A stretch of 64,000 nucleotides of DNA. Source: Perkinsela sp. pyNocScin1. Taxonomy: Eukaryota > Euglenozoa > Kinetoplastea > Prokinetoplastida > Perkinselidae. Shown here piece after piece: positions 36,753-47,700 of this stretch; the stretch's first letter is position 1, and each line of letters starts with the position of its first letter. The DNA lies in assembly GCA_964019655.1 (NCBI GenBank), contig CAXHTR010000001.1, forward strand, positions 806,001 through 870,000, written 5' to 3'. Under the pieces are notes generated by a model. That model saw only the letters and a list, made by a program, of their open reading frames with translations, made no database searches and was not told where the DNA came from. A program made the translations under genes and the position numbers.

Positions 36753-36931
36753 TTCTCTATGGTAACATAGTGTGCTCTTCCCAAGCACTGGAACATGCAT
36801 AGGGAACTTGCGAAGATATGAAAAATGCTTGTTTGATAGCCTTAATTTCGATGGATTTTCAACGAGCTGAGCTGAATCAAACTAGACAAGAATCTCACTT
36901 TTCATCTTTGCTACAGTACTGATGCACTTCT

Positions 36932-37603
36932 ATGCCACGATGCGCTCCAACGGTCTGGCACAAGCTTCTCCGACAGGTCACCCCAGCGCTCTGGCATCGC
37001 GGCTTGCACAAAGCTGCCCCTGCCAATGAGCAGTTCGTCGTATGTGGCGTTCAGATAGATAATGCAAGCCATGGGCGGTTGTGGGGACCAAAGGCCAAAG
37101 AAATAAAGTTTGGTGTGAATTATGCGGTACACAAGCACATCAATGCGCTCGAGTTCCACCACCAGAATAATACAAAAGCGGAGTCCCTGCCAGAAAAGTG
37201 CCAGTTCGACAAGCCAACGATGCTCAAAGGCATTCTGAAGGGCTGCGCCGAGCAGAATGCCCTCGGTGTGCTTGCGGCTAGTGGGGTCCCGTACGCATCT
37301 ATCCGCAAGATCTTTATACTTGCACTTGAACCTCGCTCTGTCGCAGCGCGTGCACCTTCGACTTCGCTCGATGAATTCACGCAGGAGCTTCATGCAATGC
37401 TTTGCGGTCCACACAGTCTCGCAAAGCCAGAAAATACGCCGTTCTTGCCGTGCCAGGCATGCGCAAGCCATCTAAATGCTATTGGCCACTGTGTTCAAAA
37501 GTGTGCAACTGATCGAAAAAATGGGGTAATCGACGTCTTTACCATGCAGAATTTGAATGCTCGTTCAGTTCGACACGTACGGTTTCCACAGGACAAGCTG
37601 TAA
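36932..37603 (+). CDS. Cytidine deaminase-like protein
   Basis: The 223-residue protein has the zinc-deaminase active site GCAEQNAL (C105, E107) and PCQAC (C174, C177), the two halves of the C-A-E ... P-C-x-x-C motif used by cytidine deaminases. The N-terminal 30 residues are basic with Trp and His (MPRCAPTVWHKLLRQ), which may be mitochondrial targeting. The spacing of 67 residues between motifs is longer than in free-nucleoside deaminases. It could salvage cytidine or edit RNA; kinetoplastid mitochondria edit C to U in tRNA-Trp by an enzyme not firmly established. That link is inference. Confidence 0.72.
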   Translation: MPRCAPTVWHKLLRQVTPALWHRGLHKAAPANEQFVVCGVQIDNASHGRLWGPKAKEIKFGVNYAVHKHINALEFHHQNNTKAESLPEKCQFDKPTMLKGILKGCAEQNALGVLAASGVPYASIRKIFILALEPRSVAARAPSTSLDEFTQELHAMLCGPHSLAKPENTPFLPCQACASHLNAIGHCVQKCATDRKNGVIDVFTMQNLNARSVRHVRFPQDKL

Positions 37604-37715
37604 ATTCAAAAAGTGCCGCCACTATCCAGTAGCTAGCTTACCAAATTCAAATAGAATAGAATTTTCTTTCGGTGCACATTTTTGTCCAATCTCATTTTCT
37701 TATCTCAGCGAACCA

Positions 37716-39401
37716 ATGTTCCGCTGCACTGCCCGCGGCCTGTGCGAAATGCTTGTGCGCCGCGTGCTGCCCTACGTCCCGGACCAAGACATCATACCGC
37801 TTGCCAACCTCAGCCGCGAGCTCCCGGACGACCTCCTCGAGGTCATCGCAGACGAGCACGGCAGCGTCAAAGAGTTTCTCCGTCAGTTCCCGAGCACTTT
37901 CACAGTCAAGCCAGTTGGCCCCAAGAACCTGCTCACTGTCTGCAGGGCTAGCTACGTCGCCCCTGACACTGTCACACTCCGCGAGCCAGAGAAGAAAAAG
38001 GGTTCGAAGGGCGCGTTTGAGAGTCCCGCTGGAATCCCCATGGATATCATCGATAAAATGGAAAAGGCACTACAGGGCAAGGCCTCGCACGGCGTGAGCG
38101 CGCTGTACGGAAGCCTCACGTCCAGTGACCGCCGAGAGCTCCGAAAGTACGGCGGGATCTTACCGGTCCTCCGGCACTTCCCCGGCCGCTTCACACTGTC
38201 ACCGCTCGGCCTGCTCGTCGCTCGAAAGTCCGAAGCCGCGACGCTCGAAGACGAAAAGTCCCTCGAGGTCACAGAGGAAGAAGAGGAGTACGCCGAGGCC
38301 GCGTGCACGAGTCGGCGCGAGTATAAGCCCGAGGACCTCCAGTACCACGCGATGTTCTTCCTCAAGTACATGCCGCTCAACTGGACCATCGCCCCGGAAA
38401 TTCCAGTGCTCGTACCCAACGACGTGCGCGAGAAGCACACGGTGTCCACGTGGCCCATTATGATGCGCCAGCTCGAGGATTTCATAGAGACCAAGAGTGG
38501 CGTCGGCTGCAAGCACCTCATCAAGCGCCTCAAGCGCGGCATCAATATTCCAGATATTGGCATCATCCGGGACGACGCGGAGATGGAGGCGCTGCAGCTG
38601 GCCCATCTCGGGTTCGTCACAATTCACAAGATGAACTGGGAGAACGCGCTCACGTGGCGGACGCTCTACCTCCAGGTCGAGCGCGAGGCGTCGATGAAGC
38701 TGAGCCGCGACGAATTCGCACAGGCGTGCATACGCTACCTCGAGCCCTACGTCGTTATGCTCTCACAAAAGCAAATGTTCCGCGCGCTGCCGCCGATCGA
38801 GATCAAGCGCACGCCGCTCTGGTTCCAGGCGCTCAAAAACTGCGTGCCAAAGCACTACACACATTTTCGCATCATCAAGAAGCGCCTGACGAGGGGCGCC
38901 CTCAAAGAGGCCGAAAAGGCTGGAGGCCTTCTCGAGTGGTTCCGCCAGCGCAAGGACGTCTTTGAGCTGACCCTGCCGTACGCGCGTATCGTCAAGCCGG
39001 TGAAGGCTGCCTCCAAGAAGGCCCCAGTAAGCCCCGACGCCGACCTCGAGGAGCGCCTCGCGGTCCGCCGGCGGAACGCCTCGTACATCATCGTGACCGA
39101 GGACCAGGTCGTGGAGGCATGTGTGAGTGTGCTGCCCGAGGACACCGAGGTGCGCTGGCCGCTCAAGTACCTGCTCTCGCTGCTGCCGATTGAAGTTATT
39201 GATGTCATCCCGCTTGACGTCGTCCCGTACCTCCTGCGCGTTTGCTACCCGCGCGTGTACATTGAGCACAACCAGCTCGGGCGGCTTTATGTCAGGCGTG
39301 GGAAGGAGCGCGACGATGGAAGTGCGGGTGAGCCTTTTATCGGCTCCTTTGTGGAAGACCTTCCAGAACAGAAAACTGGTACAGAAGAGAAAGCAAATTA
39401 A
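37716..39401 (+). CDS. Repeat protein with several winged-helix-like units, possible mitochondrial RNA factor
   Basis: The protein is 561 residues from the ATG at 37716 (MFRCTARGLCEMLVRR, basic and presequence-like). Several units share a pattern of helix, helix, then an aromatic strand. Clear ones are near residues 25-65 (LPDDLLEVIADEHGSVKEFL..FPSTFTV), 130-165 (..RRELRKYGGILPVLRHFPGRFTL) and 390-430 (..GALKEAEKAGGLLEWFRQRKDVFEL). This G-x-L-x-x-[FW]-[LF] ..F.[VL] pattern resembles a compact winged-helix. I do not recognise a named family. Similar short units occur in kinetoplastid mitochondrial RNA-metabolism proteins, but that resemblance is from memory and weak. Confidence 0.5.
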   Translation: MFRCTARGLCEMLVRRVLPYVPDQDIIPLANLSRELPDDLLEVIADEHGSVKEFLRQFPSTFTVKPVGPKNLLTVCRASYVAPDTVTLREPEKKKGSKGAFESPAGIPMDIIDKMEKALQGKASHGVSALYGSLTSSDRRELRKYGGILPVLRHFPGRFTLSPLGLLVARKSEAATLEDEKSLEVTEEEEEYAEAACTSRREYKPEDLQYHAMFFLKYMPLNWTIAPEIPVLVPNDVREKHTVSTWPIMMRQLEDFIETKSGVGCKHLIKRLKRGINIPDIGIIRDDAEMEALQLAHLGFVTIHKMNWENALTWRTLYLQVEREASMKLSRDEFAQACIRYLEPYVVMLSQKQMFRALPPIEIKRTPLWFQALKNCVPKHYTHFRIIKKRLTRGALKEAEKAGGLLEWFRQRKDVFELTLPYARIVKPVKAASKKAPVSPDADLEERLAVRRRNASYIIVTEDQVVEACVSVLPEDTEVRWPLKYLLSLLPIEVIDVIPLDVVPYLLRVCYPRVYIEHNQLGRLYVRRGKERDDGSAGEPFIGSFVEDLPEQKTGTEEKAN

Positions 39402-39531
39402 GCTGAGCATCTGCGTGCTCATATGAGGTGCTTGAACTCCCGTAGAGAATGCCCTCAGAAGCATTCCACCTTCAGTCGAATGGTAACCACCTGTGAATTT
39501 TCGATTCTGATTTGATTTAACGCAAAACTTT

Positions 39532-39550
39532 TCATTCTTACCCTTTCAAG
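39532..39550 (+). promoter_or_regulatory. Putative trans-splice acceptor of the YbaB-like gene
   Basis: A pyrimidine-rich tract ends in CAAG at 39550, 19 bases before the ATG at 39569. The arrangement matches that seen before the MAP kinase gene. It is inferred from sequence alone. Confidence 0.4.
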
Positions 39551-39568
39551 TAAATTTTTATCGCAACC

Positions 39569-40645
39569 ATGTCCTTCCGCTTCACGCAGTCCATCACCCG
39601 CGTTTTCCAGTACTACCTCGAGATCGAGGCAGCCCGGAAACGTGTCCTGGCGCAGCGCATGACTGGTAGGTGCGGCGGCATTTGCGTCACCATCGATGCG
39701 TACTGCCGAGTCAAGAAAATCGACGTCGAAGACCGCGACCTGTACACCGAGAAAGGGTCTGAGATTCTCAAAGATCATAAAAAGCTCTGCGAGGACGTCA
39801 AGGTCGCGGTGTGGGACGCCGTCGCGAAGCTCCAGAAGCTCAAGCTCGCTGAGCGAGCGAAGATCGGGACGCCGCCAGCTGGTGCGCAGCCCTCGTCGAT
39901 GGTCGATGCGCTCACGCTCCGGCCCTACCCGTACGAGGCGCTCACCGGCGAGCACGAGCTCATAAATGGCGCCGATGACGAGCGCATGGGCGGCAAAGAC
40001 AGCACTGTCCCGCGATACTTTGATAACTATGTCTCGACGGATCCGCACCTCGAGGCTGGCAAGCCGCGAAATGTTGAAATGGAGAAGCTCGCTGGCGACG
40101 CAGCCGCCGCTCTCGACGGAAAAAGTGAAGGAAAGTCGAAAAGTGATAAAGACACTGCGTCTCCACCGGATGAAACCGAAGAGAGGCAATATCCAGATAT
40201 CTCCCGCAAAGAGCATTACGCTGCAGCGACGCAAGTGCTGACGAATAGCATGAACAGCGCAAAGAACCAGGACAAGTCCAAAAAGTCGCCGCTTGACCCA
40301 CGCTCGACCCCACGGCTGCTGTCGTGGATCGGTGCAGTCCACCGCGAAGCAACGGGTGGCATCGGTGGCGTTGCCTCGTTCTCGAAGCACATGCTGGCGG
40401 TGCTCCTCGCGGCCGAGGACCCCGCGCGGGTCCTCGAGATCCAGCGACAGCAGATGTCCATAGAGGAGAAGCAGTTCTGGAATAGAGTCGATGTCATTCG
40501 AAAGGCCCAGCAGAACACCATCCGGGTCCCGCTCGAGAAGCGCCGGCAGTACCGCGACTTTGACTACACGTCGTCGACGAACAGGTACTCGCCAAACTAC
40601 GAGCAGCGCTCTGATCAGACACTGACGCAGCATATTGGTAAGTAG
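39569..40645 (+). CDS. Protein with an N-terminal YbaB/EbfC-like domain
   Basis: The 358-residue protein opens with helix and beta-strand elements matching the YbaB nucleoid protein fold. A basic helix is followed by the turn MTGRCGGICVTIDAYCRVKKIDV, then an acidic helix ending in EDVKVAVWDAVAKLQKLK. In bacteria YbaB/EbfC dimers bind DNA. After residue 90 come a Pro/acidic linker, Lys/Ser-rich low-complexity sequence, and a conserved-looking helical end (..EKRRQYRDFDYTSSTNRYSP..). A mitochondrial or kinetoplast DNA role is possible. The N-terminus (MSFRFTQSITRVFQ) is amphipathic and acid-free, as in a presequence. Identification rests on motif pattern only. Confidence 0.5.
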   Translation: MSFRFTQSITRVFQYYLEIEAARKRVLAQRMTGRCGGICVTIDAYCRVKKIDVEDRDLYTEKGSEILKDHKKLCEDVKVAVWDAVAKLQKLKLAERAKIGTPPAGAQPSSMVDALTLRPYPYEALTGEHELINGADDERMGGKDSTVPRYFDNYVSTDPHLEAGKPRNVEMEKLAGDAAAALDGKSEGKSKSDKDTASPPDETEERQYPDISRKEHYAAATQVLTNSMNSAKNQDKSKKSPLDPRSTPRLLSWIGAVHREATGGIGGVASFSKHMLAVLLAAEDPARVLEIQRQQMSIEEKQFWNRVDVIRKAQQNTIRVPLEKRRQYRDFDYTSSTNRYSPNYEQRSDQTLTQHIGK

Positions 40646-40849
40646 GGTAGATACTAGGGCTAAAGATGAGAGCGAGTAATGCACTCGAATTTGACCGTGC
40701 ATAGCTCACACTTTCAGTTATTTCGGTAGAAAGCCATCACGAAAGCAAAATTCTCGTAGATAGCTAGTTCAACTTAGCTATAGTTCGCTTACTTTGCTAA
40801 AGAGACCCAACAGAAATTTCTTTAACTTAGCAATCTTCTCGTTTTACTA

Positions 40850-41632
40850 ATGACCGACCCGAGCTTTTCTTGTTATATTGCACCAACAGAATTCAATACA
40901 AGTAATCCTTCACTCGACACACCAGAGCAGATCCAGGCGCTCATCAACCACATCGCTTCGCTCGAGAAAGAAGACGCTGAGCTTCAGCTAGAAATGGATG
41001 CGCTCGAGAAGCGGAACGCCGAGCTCGAGGAGAGCATCGATATGCTACAGATTGAGCGCTTAGGCATCATCGAAAAGCGAATGGAGGAAGAGAAAGCCAT
41101 CGCTGAACTTGCGTGCGAAATCGCACACTTCACACGCGAGGAGGCGATCGTGGAGCGAGAAATCGCCGCCCTCGAAAAGATATGCGCCAAGAAAAATCGC
41201 CAGCTCGACTTTCTTCGCCACCGCATCGCGATTCCGCTGCACGAAGAAATCCAGGAAGATATCGCGCTCGGGAAGGCCATGGAAAAAGAAATCCCTGGCT
41301 ATGAGCGAAGCGCTGCGGAGTTCGAGCTCGAAGGCACAACAAGTATTCTCGGGGAAGAAGCGCAGAAAGCATACGAGCAGATCCAAGCGCTTTGCCCCTC
41401 GAGTGTCCCGAAGAAGACAAAGGCGCAACTTTTTCAGGATCTTTGCACATGCGCGAAGATGTACGCCATGGACACGAGGCACAATACGCCAGAAGGCGAT
41501 ATCATGGGACCGATCGACGGCGAGTGGTCGCACCCGGTGTGCCCGCGGTACACGTGGCGGAAGATTCTCCTTGACAATGGCATGGAAGGGATCGTTGAGC
41601 GACTCATTGAAGAAGACCAACAACATGAATGA
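40850..41632 (+). CDS. Coiled-coil protein of unknown function
   Basis: The 260-residue protein is dominated by a heptad-rich coiled coil from about residue 28 to 125 (..LEKEDAELQLEMDALEKRNAELEESIDML..). It is followed by a compact end with two Cys residues and a Trp-rich segment (..GEWSHPVCPRYTWRKILLDNGM..). The N-terminus carries no targeting signal. It might belong to a kinetochore, basal body or vesicle-tethering complex, but nothing in the sequence decides between these. Length and start are clear. Confidence 0.6.
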   Translation: MTDPSFSCYIAPTEFNTSNPSLDTPEQIQALINHIASLEKEDAELQLEMDALEKRNAELEESIDMLQIERLGIIEKRMEEEKAIAELACEIAHFTREEAIVEREIAALEKICAKKNRQLDFLRHRIAIPLHEEIQEDIALGKAMEKEIPGYERSAAEFELEGTTSILGEEAQKAYEQIQALCPSSVPKKTKAQLFQDLCTCAKMYAMDTRHNTPEGDIMGPIDGEWSHPVCPRYTWRKILLDNGMEGIVERLIEEDQQHE

Positions 41633-41788
41633 AGTACAGACTTGCGCATTCGAACAGAAAATTTAAGATTAGTAAAAGTGAATCAGAGAGATCGAACTTG
41701 CACCAATCCCAGCAACTTTATCATCTTGTGAAGAGTTCAATTACTATCAATAACCCGTACCTTCTCTTCATAATTTACATGCTATACA

Positions 41789-44700
41789 ATGCTTGTGCTC
41801 ATATTGGCCCTCCTTGGCGTTGTCCTGATCGGGGCTATTTCAGTTTCCAGCGTGCAGGCTCTCCGTGATAGGCGCCAAAGGTGCTTGGACAGCTGTGATG
41901 TTCTCCGGCATAAAAGCGCGCTCAAGTGGATGTTCGTCGCTGCCACCGTACTCCAAACTGCCTTTATTTTCCTTTGGAGGCACCTCTCATCTGTGGGCCA
42001 TACAGTGCAGAAATGGGTAGTTTCCCAGCTCATCGATGAAGCGAAGGATCTCCCCGTTTTCTGGGCGCACTTTGCCATTTGCTTCAAGAAGAACGTCTGG
42101 CTCGCGCGTAAGCGGCTCTTTTCGTTCACAGCAATGCACGTCCTGCTCCCAGTGCTCTGGGTCTCACCCATGGCGTTCGGCTACGTTTACGGGCAGCGTG
42201 CACAGTATGACTTTGGGAGCTACGCTTCAGAGGTTCCGAACTCGAGCGATATCTCAGAAAGCTTTGACCCCTCGACCAGACTTGTGGATCTAAACGCCGA
42301 TGTTTGGCAGAACGAAGCGTTCGCCTGCCATATTCACAAGCAGCACAATACCACCTGGAACGGCCTGAAGCCGTGCCCTGAGAACCTGAAACGAACGTTC
42401 GTGCCGGCTGCACATTTTATGGGCACCCAGAGTCAAACACAGCCAGATGAGATGCGAGATGTGCTCAAAACATTGTCTGGAATTCTTGGAAGTGCACAAG
42501 GGGGCAAGGACACCTTGACAGGTGACGCAGACGTGCTCGAGGAGCTGCAAAAGGCCCTTGGTCGCTTAGACCCAGAGGACTTTGACCTTTCACAGCTACA
42601 GAATGCCGACCTCACACAGATCTTTGACATATTGAAAGCACTTGGCGTTGATCCCCTGGGTATGGGTGATGGCGATGGTGATGATGCGGAAGAAGAGGAT
42701 GAAGACGCACCACCCGAGCCACCCGCCTTTCTTTCAAATTTCTTTCAGTCTAAAAAAGATAATCTTGTACCATCTGAACCCAAACCGAAGCATCAGCCAA
42801 AGCCCCCAAAAGCGCAAAAAGAGCAGAAAAGGGGAAAGAAGAAGCACAAGTCCAAAGAGCTGCAAAGGGTGGGTAAACTACTCAAAGCGCTCGAAAAGAT
42901 GCTGGACATGGCAGAAAGCGCACCAGATGCCACAGACCTCATGTGCTTAGAGGACGCGTCCATTTGCTTGCGAAATATCAGCAACCAACGTGCTGTCAAG
43001 GCCATTCAAGGCATGTGGGGCGTCAGTGCTCGGCCTTTTGCAGTTCCAAACGTGAGCTCGTTTCTCCTCTTTCGATTTCTCTCGCGAAACGCACTGCAGC
43101 CGCAGAAGAGCGCACCGCTGTCGATTCTTGACCAAAAGGCCAATGCGATCAATCAATTCTTGCGCAGTGGCGACAAACTGTTCATAACCCCCAGCAACCA
43201 CACGACTGCGCGAGCGTTCCGCTCGTACCTTCGCAAAATTTCACTGTTCGCGCCCCTCATACTCGGCGATCCTGCGGGTGTCACAGAAGCATACACAGCG
43301 GCAGATGTGATCCGCGCTGCCCAAAAAGACACTGCGCTCTCGAACTCCATCTGGTCCATTATCGACTTTTCACAGCCGAGCACACAGATAATGCTCCGCG
43401 AAGATATCATTCCGAACACAAACCTCAAGCTACTCCCCCGCCTCGACGATCGCACAGACCACCCAAGCGCGTACTTTGCGTCTGGCTTCCTGACGCTGCA
43501 GAAGGCGGTGGCCAACTTCTTCCTCGAGTTTGAAAAAGATTCCAAAAAAGTTTCTGGGCAGCGGCTCGAAGCCCATCCGCCGATCGTTTTCGCTCCAGCT
43601 GAGGCACCATCGTCGTCAAACTCCATCCTGAGCCAGCTCGGCAACCAGCTCGCGCTGTCCTTCGCCATGGCCCTGCTTCTGTTCTTCCTGAGCATTATTA
43701 AGAGCTTCGTAGAGGAGAAGGAGTGCGGCCGGCAGAGCGTGCTGCGCGTCATGGGCCTCCTGCACGCCGCGTACACGCTCTCGACCCTAGGCTTCTATGC
43801 GCTCGTCGGTGCCTTCACGGCCATTCTTGTGTCCGGCGTTCTCCAATACACAGTGTTCCCCAACACACCACTGTACATGCTCGTGACTTTCATCACGCTG
43901 TACATCGCGTCGCTCGCAGCGAGCGCATACTTTCTATCAACGTTCTTCAGCAAGTCCAAGACAGCGTCGATGGTCACGCCGCTGCTCTACTTCCTCTCGG
44001 CCCTGCCCGTCATGTTCCGCTTTCCCTCGCCAGGCGCCTTCGCCTCGATGAAGCACATTGGCGCCCGGGTGGCGTCGAGCGACATCGCCAAGGTGTACGC
44101 TGAGACCACTGGGTCGCAGCTGACGATACCGGCGGCGCTCTCGCTGTTCAACTTGCTCTTCTTCATAAACATCCCATTCTCGTCGACGACTGTCCTCTCG
44201 TGGGCCATCGACCTCATTGTGTACCACGAGACGCGGGGGTCGTCCCTCGGGTTCCGCAACGCGGTGAGCGCCGTCGCCGACGAGACGCTCGTGCGGTACC
44301 CCTTTCTCCTCTTCGCCGCCTACCCGGCGGGCAACGTCGAGGCGGGAATAACGCAATCGTTCTTCCCAGGGGAGAAGAGCGTGACGAAGGCGCACTTCTC
44401 GGCGGTTGTTCTCGTGTGGTTCTTCCTGACGAATATTCTCTCTGTGACCTTCGTGGGGTACTGCCTCGACCGCCTGTTCTCGCAGGAGAGCGCCCATCGG
44501 TGGGTGTCGCCGCTGCAGATCCCTTTTATCGCGCGATGCGCCGCCTTTTTCAAAAATCTGTGGATCACTGGGCTTTTCCGCGATTTGTGGAGACAGACCG
44601 CTGATCAGCCCGAGGTAGCTGATGAGCAGCTAGACGAGTCCATCGGCACTGCGCCCCTACTGGCAGAAGGGGTTCACGAAAAAACTCTCAAGGGTAGCAC

Positions 44701-47700
44701 AGATAATTCAAAAAAGCCGACAGTGTCGCTCGTGCAGGCCTACAAAGAGTACCCTATGAACACAAGCTCATGGAACACGCGAACCTACGGTGTGCTGTCG
44801 TATCTGCTGCCCTTCCTTCTGTTCTGGATCTCGCTCGGCTTACTCATCGTCAAAAAGGTCACGAACCGCCAGATCTGGCGGTTCCGGCGGTCAGCGGGCA
44901 CGCCGAGCCGGCCCCGGATTATCAAGGCCGTCGACGGCATCGACTTCCACGCGTACGAGAATGAAATCACTGTGCTGCTCGGCGTGAACGGCGCGGGAAA
45001 GTCGACGACAATGGCCATGCTCACTGGCCTCATCAACCCGACGAAGATCGGCCGCGGCAGTCACGTCTACGGCAAGCCGCTCGGTAAAACGGCCCTCGGT
45101 GCGGCCCCGAACCTTGTAGGCTTCTGCGCGCAGGGAAACGACGCGCTCTGGCCGATGCTCACAGTCGCTGAGCACATCGAGTTCTACTTTGCGATGAAGG
45201 AGGGAGGCCGTAGCGAGCGGAAGCTACGCAGCGCCGGCGAAGCGTACTCGCCAGAGGTCGCTGAGCTCCTCGACATCCTCCAGCTGCGCGAGAGCCTCGA
45301 GACCCCGGCGGGGTCGCTGAGCGGCGGCCAGAAGCGCCGCCTACTCTTCCTGCTGGCGTTCCTCTCCCAGGAGTACAACAAGCTGATTGTCCTCGACGAG
45401 CCGACCGCCGGCATCGACATTAACGTGCGTCACTGCCTGTGGAATTTTCTGCTGCGCATGAAGCAGCGAGGCAAGACGATTATCATCAGCACGCACTACA
45501 TGGAGGAGGCTGAGGTCCTCGGCGACTCCATCATTCTGATCAAAGACGGCAGAATCCGCGCACAGGGCAGCAGCGCTGACCTCAAGAAGAGCGTCGGCAA
45601 GGGCTACTTGCTCAAAGTCTCTATTGATGCGAAAGACATGCAGAAGAACAGCTTGCTCGCAGAGTACATGCAGTCGCTCGCACAGGACATCCGCGTTGTC
45701 TCATCATGCGCAGGGGAAATTCAGTTCGCAGTGCCGAGTAGCGTGCGCGCAGCAATTCCGTCTGTCCTGGAAAGCCTCGAAGCCCCAGAAGTCCAAAAGC
45801 GCTTTGGTATTCTCAATGTCGGAATCAGTAACACAACGCTCGAAGAGGTCTTTCTGGAGCTTTGTGGGGCGACAGATGCGGTGGATGATAGTCCGTTTAT
45901 GAGTGCTGTTGAAGAGCCCTTGAAAGGACACAAGTTCTTCAAAGACCAGCAATCAGGCCCCATAAAACGCCTACGGGACTTCTCCACAACTTTCCTCTCG
46001 TATATCTTTTCGTCTGCCAACCCATTGGTCACACGGCTGTGCAAGTGGAAGCCGCTGGCGCACATCCGCGTCCTCATCGGTAAGAAGCACAAGAATACAA
46101 CGCGCGACAAGATCTTCTGGTTCTACTCGATGCTCTTCCCGCTGTTCCTGCTGCTCGTGCTCCTCATGGGCTGGGACAGGGCCATGGACAAGGTCTCCAA
46201 GGGCGAGATCGATGGCGACCTCCCGGGCGACGAGTTCAGCCTCGCCCCGCGTGAGGAGTCTCTCCTCTCGAGCATCCAGCAGATCGCACTCCGGCGGAAC
46301 ACTTTTGCTACGCGGTGGCCCACGGCAATGGACTTTTCGATGAACCGGGTCTTTTACGCCAAGGGAAAGAAGCACAGGCTCCGGCTCTGCGCTGACGACC
46401 TGCACCTGCCTGCGCTCTCGCCGCGTGTCATCGGTAAATGCCAGCTCGGCAAAAATATGACAGCGAAAGACAGCAAAGGCTACGTTGACATCTGGCAGCA
46501 CGTGCTTTTTCCGAAAAGTGACGATACTGTGAGCCTGCAGCGCTTTCTCTCAAGTGCAAAAGCGCTTGTTGCGCCGATTGTTAGAAAAGAAAGCAGCTAT
46601 GGCCGCAAGCGCTTCGCATATGCCACTGGCCTGTATTACCCTGCAGCGAACGACGATCGGCCAAGACGCGTCGTGTGGTACAGAACCGATGCGCTGCACA
46701 GCCCGCCGCGGCTGCTCAATGACATCTACGCAGAGGCGTACCCGGACAGCACGCACAAAATGGTGGTGTCACATCCCTTGCGCTTGCCGAGAAAAGAGCC
46801 CGGCGCTTTGAACAGTACACTGCCATCTGCTTTTACGGATGTCAAAGGCGCAGCGCAGTCAAGATCAGACGCCCCAGTGGTCGCGCCCAATATCCTCCAG
46901 TCTGTCCACTCACTGACTTTGTCTATTTTCCTGACGCTGCCGATCGCTTTTATTCCCCCAGCTTTCCTACCGTTCCTCATCAAGGAGCACAGCAGCGGCA
47001 TGCGCCACCTCCAGGCGCTCGCCGGGGTCTCGCGCATCTCGTACTGGGTGGCAAACTTTGTGTACGACCTCCTCATGATAATGGTAGCGACGCACACCGC
47101 CATTCTCCTCACGCTGCGAGCCTTCGGCCGCTTCGAGTACGTCGGGTCGCTCGAGTCACTTTTCGCAACATCATTGCTGCTATTCTTGTACACAACTGCG
47201 TCGCTGAGCTTTGTGTATCTCTCCTCCAAGTTTTTTCAGAATCCCAACACAGGCAGCAACTTTGTGCGCGTCCTCTTCAGTGTCTCTGGGTACTTTCTGC
47301 TCCTTTGCACGCTCGTGCTGCGCACCTCAGAGTCCGCGTACTACGCGCCGCTCCACGCGCTGTTCGCCAGCGTTTTCCCGACGTACTGCCTCGGCGATGG
47401 CCTCCTCGGGCTCTCCATTCGGTACATTCTGCGGCTGCTGAACGGCCCAGGGCAGATCCCGGTGGAGGAATGGGACAAAGTCGCAGCGAAAGAAGGCTTC
47501 CGCGGCTTCGGCCGGCCATCTGACTACCAGAATATCTTCGCGCCCATGGTCACCGGCAACGCCATGCTCTACCTGCTCATGCAAACCATGGTGTTCTCGC
47601 TGCTCCTGCTCATCTCTGAGCAGTCCATATGGGAGAAACTCCAGAGCATTGTGGTCGCCAAGCTCTTCCTACCAGAAGAAGTCAAGCAGACAGAGCCTGC

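Noticed and set aside
42640-42850. Separate gene in the Pro/Lys-rich part of the ABCA transporter
   Set aside because: The frame is continuous with the transporter on both sides; low-complexity loops are common in long extracytosolic regions.
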